DNA of 64,000 bases from NCBI GenBank assembly GCA_937890355.1, contig CALACW010000133.1, positions 1-64,000 of the forward strand. The letters run 5' to 3'. The notes under the pieces are model-generated. The model saw only the letters and a program-made list of their open reading frames with translations. It had not been told where the DNA came from and did no database searches. Below are positions 1 to 7,953 of the stretch, one piece after another; the first letter of the stretch is position 1, and each line of letters starts with the position of its first letter. Origin of the DNA: CALACW01 sp002431305 (GTDB lineage Bacteria; Bacillota; Clostridia; Oscillospirales; Acutalibacteraceae). The translations under genes and the position numbers were made by a program.

Positions 1-41
1 TATGCCGGGATTATTACGCTGAATTTATACTCTGCCATAGC

Positions 42-1097
42 TTACCTGTCAAACAGTTCGTAGAGACTGTTTTTTATTTTTAAATTATACCTGTCAAGCA
101 TATTTCTTGACTTTGTGTGCTTCTGTTCGAGAACGATACTCTTTGCAATATCGCGGTTGCCGACAAGAGAATCATTATATTTTTCAAGGTTTTTTGAAAA
201 AATAATATCAAGTCCGAGAGCCTTAGCCTCCCACAGAACCATGCCCTGCCCCTCATGGCGGGACGTGAGCACCAGCGCGTCCATTTTATCCATATACGGA
301 TACGGATTTTCGACGCTTCCGACGAGCGTGACGTTTTCGCCGATTTTAAGAGAGGCTATCTGCTGTTCAACCGCAATTCTTTCGGGACCGTCGCCCAGCA
401 GATATAAATGTATATCCGTTCTGTACGAAAGAGCTTCGGCAAAATAATCAAGCAGTAAATCAATACCCTTCTGCTTCGTAAATCTGCCGACAAATACAAA
501 ATTCACCTTGCTTGAGTCAACGGTAAAGTCGACGGCTTCGGACGCTTTTTTAAAGAGCATCTGCGTGTTTATGGTATTTGGAATAACCCTTATCCTGACG
601 TCGTTTCCTATCCCCGTCTGTTTTCTGAACGGTGCGACAATTCCGCGCGAAACCGCAACAAATTCATCAAAATATTTATACTTGCCCTTAAATGCTGAAA
701 AGAGAATTCTGTATTTCCGATTCTCCTTATACTCGATAACAAGGTCGTTGTGAATCCACATAACGCGTTTTTTTGCCTTAATCTTGACCGCGCACAGCGC
801 ACACTCGTTCGAATAGCTGTTAAAATCTATCGCAAGGTCATATTCCTTATCCGGCAGATTAAAACTGCACATTTTTAAAAGAATGTCAAACTTCACTACT
901 CTGTTAAAATAGAATAAAGGCTTTAAAACGGTAACGTTTATCCCCTTTAAATCATCAAGCGTACAAATCGTCGGCTCTTTAAAAAGAAATAAGTCAACCT
1001 CATATGCCGACAAATCCATATTGGTAACAAAATTTAAAAGCGAACGCTGGATTCCGCCTATATCAAGGTCTTTTTGAAAAATAGCAATCTTTTTCAT
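42..1097 (-). CDS. GT4-family glycosyltransferase
   Basis: A 351-residue cytoplasmic GT-B glycosyltransferase that should move a sugar from a nucleotide sugar to a glycan or lipid acceptor. The N-terminus has the GT4 donor-loop form (FQKDLDIGGIQRSLLNF). The C-terminal Glycos_transf_1 domain starts near residue 200 with FVFVGRFTKQKG and continues with LLGDGPE and the E-x7-E region TSRHEGQGMVLWEAKALG. It starts 4 bases after the GH36 stop, so it is the last gene of the leftward operon rlmD-esterase-GH36-GT4. GT4 enzymes of this type often build surface polysaccharide. Donor and acceptor cannot be read from sequence. The gene looks intact. Confidence 0.9.
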   Translation of the reverse strand: MKKIAIFQKDLDIGGIQRSLLNFVTNMDLSAYEVDLFLFKEPTICTLDDLKGINVTVLKPLFYFNRVVKFDILLKMCSFNLPDKEYDLAIDFNSYSNECALCAVKIKAKKRVMWIHNDLVIEYKENRKYRILFSAFKGKYKYFDEFVAVSRGIVAPFRKQTGIGNDVRIRVIPNTINTQMLFKKASEAVDFTVDSSKVNFVFVGRFTKQKGIDLLLDYFAEALSYRTDIHLYLLGDGPERIAVEQQIASLKIGENVTLVGSVENPYPYMDKMDALVLTSRHEGQGMVLWEAKALGLDIIFSKNLEKYNDSLVGNRDIAKSIVLEQKHTKSRNMLDRYNLKIKNSLYELFDR

Positions 1098-1101
1098 CCG
1101 C

Positions 1102-2790
1102 TTATCTGTTTGTCGAAAGTCCGAGAACCGTATTCATATTGCCGAATCCATTATTAAGACAGAACCAAATAACGTCCTTTTTACCGTCTTTTTCAATGCG
1201 GATAACATATTTATCCCCAACTGCACGGTCAACAGAGAGCACCTTAATATCCTTATTCTCAGAAAAGAACAATTTAAGCGCTTTAATATCCGACTCGACG
1301 TATTCACCTGCATTATCGGAAACAAAGAGAACGCCTCCGAATATATGATTGATTCCGCCCAAAAGTATTTTCTGATTCATATTAAATTTAAGATTTGAAT
1401 ATCTTAAGAAGAATACATCGGGGTCACTGCAGAACGCGCGTCCGTTTAAATGACGGCGGTACATAGCGTTTATAATCGAATTCTGTGCGGAGGGAATCTC
1501 ACTGTTAATACCGAGTTTATTATAGTATTTTCCGCTGTATTTCAAATCGACATCGCATCCGATTCTGCACGCATCAACATATCCGAATGCCGCGCCGAGC
1601 GGAACTCCGCAGCCAAGAATAATCTTTTCACCGCAGCACTCTCGTAAAAACGCCATAGCTTCACACATTATTGTACCTCTCGACTTGCCGTTTCTCGGGT
1701 AAAGACACTGCGAGTAAAGGAAATCGAGTTTAACCATATCATAGCCCCAGTCGTTTAATACAACATTAAAGAAGGTCTTGATATAGTCGCGCGATTCTTC
1801 ATTATAAATATCAAGCGTATATGCTCCGCCCCAGCCCGGACAGCCGAGCAAAGGCTTGCCGTCTGCGTCTTTTATAACCCAGTCGGGATGCTCTTTATAT
1901 ATTCTCGACTTAATCTGAACATTAAAAGGCGCAAGCCAAATTCCGGCTTTATATCCTTTTTTATGAATTTCGTCTGCTATATATCCCATGCCGTGAGGGA
2001 ATTTTTCGGGGTTAGGGTCAAGCCAGTCGCCGACAAACGTTTCATATCCGTCGTCTATCTGAAAAACGTTTACGCTGTCCTTTACGCTGTCGAGAGCGTT
2101 AAGGTCACGCAGAATAATGTCCTCGTTTATTTTCTGAAAATAATTGTACCACGACGTATAACCCGCCATGTGTGAAACCCTGGGCGCAAGAACACCGAAT
2201 AAATCGAAATATTTATCAAAAACATCGTCGTATTTACCCTTAATAACGGCTATATCAAACAATGTATATTTTTCACCGTTTTTAAGCGACGCGCCTGATG
2301 CATCCTTCGCGATTTCGAGTGTATTTAAATTCATATCGGCATAGAATACGGTAAATCCGTTCTTCTCCGAAAGCGAGCCGAAAAAATCGATATCGCCGCC
2401 ATGTCTTATATAAGTATAACAGTGACTGCAAAAAACTCCCGCCGATTTTATATCGTCGCAGAATCGACAGTCTGAAGATATGCCCGCAAGATTTTTAAGC
2501 GAAGACAAAAAAGCAAGCGGAGTAACACCCGTCATTTTTTCATATTTTGAGTATTCTTTTGACGTCGACCAAGACTGATAGCCGTTGGCAAAAAACAGTC
2601 CGTTACTATAATCATAATTAAACGACAGTCTTGCCTCGCCCAATACCATATCGCATTTCGGAGTCAGAACAGCCTTAATCGACTCGTCGGTAATACCGAG
2701 TTCAATATCGTACGACTCGTGATTTAAAACATCCGTCTCATAATCGGTATTATCTTTTGTAAATCTGAATCTTAAAGCAGGATTTATCAT
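1102..2790 (-). CDS. Alpha-galactosidase, GH36 (melibiase-like)
   Basis: A 562-residue retaining glycosidase expected to release alpha-galactose from raffinose-type sugars or galactomannan. An N-terminal beta-sandwich (about 1-190) precedes a TIM barrel carrying FQIDDGYE and GWLDPNPEKFP-like segments. The nucleophile Asp lies in VKLDFLYSQ and the acid/base Asp in the DACRIGCDVDLKY segment. There is no signal peptide, so it acts inside the cell on imported oligosaccharides. It is shorter than the roughly 700-residue GH36 enzymes and lacks most of the C-terminal beta-domain, as in short clostridial forms. A GAAAGGAC ribosome binding site precedes ATG. It sits between an esterase and a glycosyltransferase and faces lacZ, which supports a galactoside-use locus. 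Confidence 0.9.
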   Translation of the reverse strand: MINPALRFRFTKDNTDYETDVLNHESYDIELGITDESIKAVLTPKCDMVLGEARLSFNYDYSNGLFFANGYQSWSTSKEYSKYEKMTGVTPLAFLSSLKNLAGISSDCRFCDDIKSAGVFCSHCYTYIRHGGDIDFFGSLSEKNGFTVFYADMNLNTLEIAKDASGASLKNGEKYTLFDIAVIKGKYDDVFDKYFDLFGVLAPRVSHMAGYTSWYNYFQKINEDIILRDLNALDSVKDSVNVFQIDDGYETFVGDWLDPNPEKFPHGMGYIADEIHKKGYKAGIWLAPFNVQIKSRIYKEHPDWVIKDADGKPLLGCPGWGGAYTLDIYNEESRDYIKTFFNVVLNDWGYDMVKLDFLYSQCLYPRNGKSRGTIMCEAMAFLRECCGEKIILGCGVPLGAAFGYVDACRIGCDVDLKYSGKYYNKLGINSEIPSAQNSIINAMYRRHLNGRAFCSDPDVFFLRYSNLKFNMNQKILLGGINHIFGGVLFVSDNAGEYVESDIKALKLFFSENKDIKVLSVDRAVGDKYVIRIEKDGKKDVIWFCLNNGFGNMNTVLGLSTNR

Positions 2791-2806
2791 AATTTATACA
2801 GTCCTT

Positions 2807-3613
2807 TCAAAAACCGAATTCTTTAAGCCACGACGAAAACCTCGCCCACCATGAGCGTGCAAGAGGCGTATTCTCCGCAAGCCCCAGTCCGTGATTTCCA
2901 TATGGGAATATATTTAATTCAAACGGTATATTTTTTTCGCTCAATGCCAGTGCCAGGCGCATTGAATTTTTAAAATTAACGCTTCTGTCCTCCTCTGTAT
3001 GCCATATAAAAAACGGAGGAGCGTCTTCGGGGACAATATTTTCGGACGAATACTTTTTTGCAATCTCATCATTCTGTACGTCATCGCCTAAAAAATTATT
3101 TCTCGTCCCCCAATGCGTAATCTCACCGTCGAGCGAGGCGACGGCATAACACGAACAAACCGCGTCGGGTCTTGCGCTGACGGAATCAATTTCGTCGTGT
3201 ATTTCGTCCTCACCGCAGTTAAATCTCAGTCCGCCCATGCACGCTAGATGTCCGCCCGCACTGAAACCGAGAATTCCTATTTTTCCGGGGTCAATGTTTA
3301 AACTGTCCGCATTATATCTGATAAGCCGTATAGCCCGTCTTAAATCCGTCTCCTGACACGGTTTCGAATAAGGGTGAACGCGGTAACGGAGCATATATGC
3401 CGAAACATTAAGTTTATTAAATTCTTTGCAGATAACCTCCCCCTCGTGGTCTTCCGCTCGCATTGAGTACCCGCCGCCGGGAATAACGATAAAGCACGGT
3501 CGGCGATTTCCGTTATTTAAATTATAATCGACAAGTTCGGGTTTAAAATCTCCGTATTTTTTATTATAGAAAGGGACGTCGTTTTCCCACAGCGGGAACG
3601 TTTTATTTTTCAT
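2807..3613 (-). CDS. Alpha/beta hydrolase, acetyl-esterase type
   Basis: A 268-residue serine esterase with the alpha/beta hydrolase fold. The oxyanion segment is VIPGGGYSMR, the nucleophile elbow GFSAGGHLA (Ser near residue 117), the acid region HTEEDRSV and the catalytic His GNHGLGLA. The form matches acetyl-xylan/acetyl esterases that deacetylate plant-derived oligosaccharides. No signal peptide is seen, so it is probably intracellular. Its start overlaps the 3' end of the RlmD-type gene by 11 bases and it ends 17 bases before the GH36 start, so it is translationally coupled. Substrate is inferred from the glycosidase neighbours. Confidence 0.85.
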   Translation of the reverse strand: MKNKTFPLWENDVPFYNKKYGDFKPELVDYNLNNGNRRPCFIVIPGGGYSMRAEDHEGEVICKEFNKLNVSAYMLRYRVHPYSKPCQETDLRRAIRLIRYNADSLNIDPGKIGILGFSAGGHLACMGGLRFNCGEDEIHDEIDSVSARPDAVCSCYAVASLDGEITHWGTRNNFLGDDVQNDEIAKKYSSENIVPEDAPPFFIWHTEEDRSVNFKNSMRLALALSEKNIPFELNIFPYGNHGLGLAENTPLARSWWARFSSWLKEFGF

Positions 3614-4796
3614 TTGTCTTCGTCTCCTTTGATTTAGAGAGCATCACGATGTTTTCAATATGTGAAGTGTAGGGAAACTGGTCAAAAGGTTGAATTTTCC
3701 TTACTTTATATTCGCGTTTTGTAAGATAAAAAACATCTCGAGCCTGAGTTTCGGGATTACACGAAATATAAACGATCTTATCGGGCGACAGCTCGCACAG
3801 GCTGTTTAAAAATTCCTTACTGCATCCGGCTCTCGGCGGGTCGGTAAAGACAACGTCAATATGTTCGTTCTCTTTTGCAAGCTGAGTCATAAATTCGCCC
3901 GCGTCCATACAGTAAAACTGAGCGTTTTCTATATTATTTAGCTTTGCGTTGATTTTAGCGTCGCGGACGGCTTCGGGATTATTCTCAACACATATTACTT
4001 TTTTAGCGTTTTTTGAAGCACAGAGTCCGATAGTACCTATACCGCTGTATGCGTCGAGTACAGTCTCATTTTCATTTAAACCGGCAAATTCCATAGCCTT
4101 ATTATAAAGTTTCTGAGTCTGCTCGGGATTTATCTGATAAAACGACTTAGGCGAGATTCTGAACGTCAGAGAACAAAGATCGTCGGTAATGTACCCGTTT
4201 CCGTACAAAACAATCTGTTTATCGCCTAAAACCATGCTCGTGAATTTATCGTTTATGTTCTGTACTATCGTCGTAATCTCGGGGTGAAGTTCAAGCAGAG
4301 CTTTAATAAAATTGTTTTTAGACGGGAACCGCTGTCCGGCAGTAACGAGAACAACCATGACCTCCCCGCTGACGCGCCCGGTTCTTACTAATACATGTCG
4401 GAGAAAACCGCGCTCTCTTCTCTCATCGTACGCCGTTAATTTAAACGACGGCATAAGTTTTCTGATATCAACGACTATGCTGTCCGCTGTTTCGTTTTCA
4501 AGCATACACGAATCTATAGAAACGATATTATGAGTACTCGACTGATACACGCCGGATATAATTTTCCCCGAACGAGTAACGCCGAACGCAGACTGCACTT
4601 TGTTTCTGTACTTTACGGGATTATCCATGCCTATTATATCGTTAACGTGAGCATATTTGCCCAGCAGAGAAACGACCTTAGCCTGTTTAAAAGTCAATTG
4701 ACGCTCGTAACTCATATTCTGCAGCTGACATCCTCCGCATTTTCCGGCGGCGGGACAGAACGATTTTTTTACATTCTTTTTCTTATATTTATCCAT
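3603..4796 (-). CDS. rlmD: TrmA/RumA-family RNA m5U methyltransferase (RlmD-like)
   Basis: A 397-residue SAM-dependent uracil-C5 methyltransferase acting on 23S rRNA. An N-terminal iron-sulfur Cys cluster (CPAAGKCGGCQLQ plus a later Cys) is followed by the SAM-binding motif VLDAYSGIGTIGL, the TDPPRAGC motif and the catalytic YISCNPETQARD. The C-terminal QPFDQFPYTSHIE is typical of the family. The usual N-terminal TRAM domain is missing: the Cys cluster begins at about residue 14. It is the first gene of an operon otherwise made of carbohydrate genes. Whether it methylates U1939, U747 or another position cannot be told, so the symbol is provisional. Confidence 0.85.
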   Translation of the reverse strand: MDKYKKKNVKKSFCPAAGKCGGCQLQNMSYERQLTFKQAKVVSLLGKYAHVNDIIGMDNPVKYRNKVQSAFGVTRSGKIISGVYQSSTHNIVSIDSCMLENETADSIVVDIRKLMPSFKLTAYDERRERGFLRHVLVRTGRVSGEVMVVLVTAGQRFPSKNNFIKALLELHPEITTIVQNINDKFTSMVLGDKQIVLYGNGYITDDLCSLTFRISPKSFYQINPEQTQKLYNKAMEFAGLNENETVLDAYSGIGTIGLCASKNAKKVICVENNPEAVRDAKINAKLNNIENAQFYCMDAGEFMTQLAKENEHIDVVFTDPPRAGCSKEFLNSLCELSPDKIVYISCNPETQARDVFYLTKREYKVRKIQPFDQFPYTSHIENIVMLSKSKETKTNEK

Positions 4797-4827
4797 TAAA
4801 TTTTTTCCGTTCGTAAATTATAGAATA

Positions 4828-4856
4828 ATTATAACAGAAAATAATATTAATTTCAA
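4828..4856 (-). promoter_or_regulatory. Sigma-A promoter for the rlmD-esterase-GH36-GT4 operon
   Basis: Read leftward, TTGAAA, a 17-bp spacer and TATAAT lie just upstream of the rlmD start codon. The -35 box is 10 bp from the -35 box of the rightward lacZ promoter, so a single regulator bound between them could control both operons. Confidence 0.75.
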
Positions 4857-4865
4857 TCCGAATTG

Positions 4866-4894
4866 TTGATATAAACGTAAACTCATGATATACT
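4866..4894 (+). promoter_or_regulatory. Sigma-A promoter for lacZ-GH78
   Basis: TTGATA, a 17-bp spacer and TATACT. An in-frame ATG at 4885 falls between the -35 and -10 boxes, so it would not be in the mRNA; this decides the lacZ start in favour of the TTG at 4933, which has a good ribosome binding site. The ATGATATACT core recurs in two other promoters of this window. Confidence 0.8.
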
Positions 4895-4932
4895 TTATTC
4901 GACATTATTTTATAATATCGGAGGGTACCAAA

Positions 4933-7900
4933 TTGAAATACAAACTGAAAAAAACAAATTACAGAGATGTAAAAATATTTAAAGACAATATTCTCGGTGC
5001 AAGAACTTATTTTATACCTTATTCGTCGTTTGACAAGTTAAAAAATACCGACGTTTTAAACGAACGTTATTCTTCGGACGAGGTCACGGTACTCTCAGGA
5101 GACTGGGATTTTAAGTTCTACAGACACTGCGCAAAGGTTCCCGACGTTTTCGATTCGTCGAGAGTTAAATTTGACAGTATTAAAGTTCCGTCCGTCTGGC
5201 AGAGAACGGGCTATCTTGAACCCGTATACTTAAACTGGAAATATGAGTTTACAACTGTCTGCCCGACTCTCCCCGAGGATATGCCTGCGGGTATTTACAG
5301 AAAAAGATTCGAAATATCCGACATGTCAAAGCAGTACATTCTTACATTCCTCGGCACTGCAAATAATCTCGAACTGTATATAAACGGAAGTTACGTCGGC
5401 TACTCGGAGGGCACGCACAACACGAGCGAGTACGATATTACCGAGTATCTGACCGAGGGTGAAAACGAACTTATCGCGCTTAGTTACAGATGGTGCACCG
5501 GTTCGTATCTCGAGGCTCAGGATATGTTCAGGGAGAACGGAATCGTAAGGGATGTTCTTTTAACAAAACGCGATAAAACACACATTGAGGATTTTCATTT
5601 CGATTATAAAAAAGACGGAGAAAGCTATAAGTGCGCTCTTAACGTAAAAGTTGCGGGAGAAACGGATTCATACTCTCTTGACGTTAAATTATTCGATAAA
5701 GATGATACCGTTTATTCGACTACAGCTAGAACTGATAACAACGTTTCGTTTAATTTTGAATTAAGCAATATTAAAGAGTGGAACGCAGAAATCCCCTCGG
5801 TTTACGAGCTTTACATTACACTGAAAAAAGACTCGGAAGAAACAGAAACCGTACGCCATATCGTAGGATTCAAACATATTGAAATAGATACAGACTTATT
5901 TAAATTCAACGATAAACTAATTAAATTCAAAGGCGTAAATCATCACGATACTCACCCCGTACGCGGTTACTGCATGACGCATGAGGATTATCTGCGCGAC
6001 ATTAAACTTATGAAGGAGTTTAACGTAAACGCAGTCAGAACTTCACACTATCCCCCCGACCCCATTATGCTCACGCTGTGCGATATTTACGGATTATATG
6101 TTATCGATGAAGCCGACATTGAAACACACGGCATTGAGGACAACTGCGGTGACCCCAATGCAATAAGCGATAATTTAAAATGGAAAGAGCACTATCTCGA
6201 CAGAGTTCACAGAATGTACGAAAGAGATAAAAACCACCCGAGCATAACGATGTGGTCTCTCGGCAACGAATCGGGATGGCTTAAAAATCATATAAAATGC
6301 TATGAGTATTTAAAGTCAGAAGGCACGACGATTCCCGTTCACTATGAGGGCGCGTGCTCGAGCAGAATTTACGGATTTGACGTTGTTTCGAGAATGTACC
6401 CTTCCCCCGACGAAGTCGATTCGATAGGTAAAAAGACATACGGGGATAAACCCGCAATGAAAAAAGCCTATTCGACAAAACCGCTTTTTCTGTGCGAATA
6501 TGCGCACGCAATGGGTGTGGGTCCCGGTTCGCTCGAGGACTACTGCCGTCTGTTCCTTAAGTATGACAACGTGACAGGCGGATGTATCTGGGAGTGGGCG
6601 GATCACTCCGTACTGCATTCAAAGAACGATAAAAAATATAGAAATGAATACACCTACGGCGGAGACCACGGCGAAAAACGCCATGACGGCAATTTCTGCG
6701 TTGACGGACTTTTCTACCCCGACAGAACCCCGCACACCGGTGCGTTCGAGATGAAAAACTGTTACCGCCCGATAAGAGCAGAGGTCAACGAAAACGGCGA
6801 ATATGTATTTACAAACACAAACAGATTCCGCTCATCTCGTTATATTAATATCAAATGGTCTCTCGACAAAGACGGAAAGTCTGTTGACGGCGGAGAATTC
6901 ACGGCGGATATCGCACCTGAAAAATCAAAAGCGGTAACTATCAAGCACAAACCGACGGATAAAATATCAAACTGGGTTATGAGTTTTAAATATATCGTTG
7001 ATTCGTCCGAAATAGCACAGGAGCAAATTATTCTAAACGACGTGCCCGTCAGTGTTCCTACATATGAAAACGGAAATATAAGCGTTTCATATGATAATTC
7101 AAAAACGGTCGTTCATTTTGACGACGGAACAGCCTCATTCGACGACAACAGCGGAAAACTTGTTTCCTATATCGTAAACTCGACCGAGTATTTAAATCAG
7201 TCCCCCGCTTCGAGCAAAACCGGCTTAACACCCAATGTTTTCAGAGCTCCGATTGATAATGACAGAAATATTAAATCCGTTTGGATGAGACATTCGCTTG
7301 ATAAACTCACGGAAAAAATCGAGTCATTCAACGTTACGCTTGAAAATTCGAGAGCGGAGATATCCGCTTCATATTCTCTCTGCGCGCCGGCAGGCAAAAA
7401 ATTCGACTACGTAATAAATTATTCCGTCGGCTCGGCCGGAGATATAAAAATAACGCTTTCTCTTAAAAAGACTACAAAAGCTCTTCTGAAACTTCCTCGT
7501 TTCGGCATAATGTTTGAACTTCCCGAGCAGTTTAATACCGTTAAATATTTCGGCAGAGGAATAAAAGAGAATCTCTCCGACTTTAATGCACAGTCTCCTA
7601 TCGGAATTTACGAAGAAAAAGTTCACGATATGCACGAAGACTATATCTATCCGCAGGACAATTCGAATCATTCCGACGTTAAATATATCGAATTTAAGAA
7701 CGATTCAGGCGCTGTACTCAAAATATACGCTGAGGACAGACTGACATTTTCCGCGCACGATTACACGCAGGAAAATCTTACAAAAGCTCTGCACCGCGAG
7801 GATATCGAAAGAGTTAATTCCACGGTTGTATCATTGGACGGATTCGTAAGAGGTGCGGGTTCCAACAGCTGCGGACCCGAGACGCTCAAGCAATATACAA

Positions 7901-7950
7901 TCGATGAAAATAAAAGACTCACCTTCTCATTTACCATGACTGCGAGGTAA
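4933..7950 (+). CDS. lacZ: Beta-galactosidase, GH2 (LacZ type)
   Basis: About 1,005 residues from a TTG start placed 7 bases after GGAGGG (4920-4925). It hydrolyses terminal beta-galactosides such as lactose. Domains in order: GH2 sugar-binding jelly roll (YINGSYVGYSEG), Ig-like domain, TIM barrel and the C-terminal Bgal_small_N domain (TGLTPNVFRAPIDND). The acid/base Glu is in SLGNESG, the nucleophile in LCEYAHAMG, and KGVNHHDTHP and EADIETHG are also conserved. No signal peptide is seen, so it is cytoplasmic. The stop is 3 bases before the next gene, so the two are co-transcribed and coupled. Length is normal for LacZ. Confidence 0.93.
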   Translation: MKYKLKKTNYRDVKIFKDNILGARTYFIPYSSFDKLKNTDVLNERYSSDEVTVLSGDWDFKFYRHCAKVPDVFDSSRVKFDSIKVPSVWQRTGYLEPVYLNWKYEFTTVCPTLPEDMPAGIYRKRFEISDMSKQYILTFLGTANNLELYINGSYVGYSEGTHNTSEYDITEYLTEGENELIALSYRWCTGSYLEAQDMFRENGIVRDVLLTKRDKTHIEDFHFDYKKDGESYKCALNVKVAGETDSYSLDVKLFDKDDTVYSTTARTDNNVSFNFELSNIKEWNAEIPSVYELYITLKKDSEETETVRHIVGFKHIEIDTDLFKFNDKLIKFKGVNHHDTHPVRGYCMTHEDYLRDIKLMKEFNVNAVRTSHYPPDPIMLTLCDIYGLYVIDEADIETHGIEDNCGDPNAISDNLKWKEHYLDRVHRMYERDKNHPSITMWSLGNESGWLKNHIKCYEYLKSEGTTIPVHYEGACSSRIYGFDVVSRMYPSPDEVDSIGKKTYGDKPAMKKAYSTKPLFLCEYAHAMGVGPGSLEDYCRLFLKYDNVTGGCIWEWADHSVLHSKNDKKYRNEYTYGGDHGEKRHDGNFCVDGLFYPDRTPHTGAFEMKNCYRPIRAEVNENGEYVFTNTNRFRSSRYINIKWSLDKDGKSVDGGEFTADIAPEKSKAVTIKHKPTDKISNWVMSFKYIVDSSEIAQEQIILNDVPVSVPTYENGNISVSYDNSKTVVHFDDGTASFDDNSGKLVSYIVNSTEYLNQSPASSKTGLTPNVFRAPIDNDRNIKSVWMRHSLDKLTEKIESFNVTLENSRAEISASYSLCAPAGKKFDYVINYSVGSAGDIKITLSLKKTTKALLKLPRFGIMFELPEQFNTVKYFGRGIKENLSDFNAQSPIGIYEEKVHDMHEDYIYPQDNSNHSDVKYIEFKNDSGAVLKIYAEDRLTFSAHDYTQENLTKALHREDIERVNSTVVSLDGFVRGAGSNSCGPETLKQYTIDENKRLTFSFTMTAR

Positions 7951-7953
7951 TCT

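Noticed and set aside
4885..4932. ATG at 4885 as lacZ start
   Set aside because: It lies inside the promoter (between -35 and -10) and has no ribosome site; TTG at 4933 is well placed behind GGAGGG.
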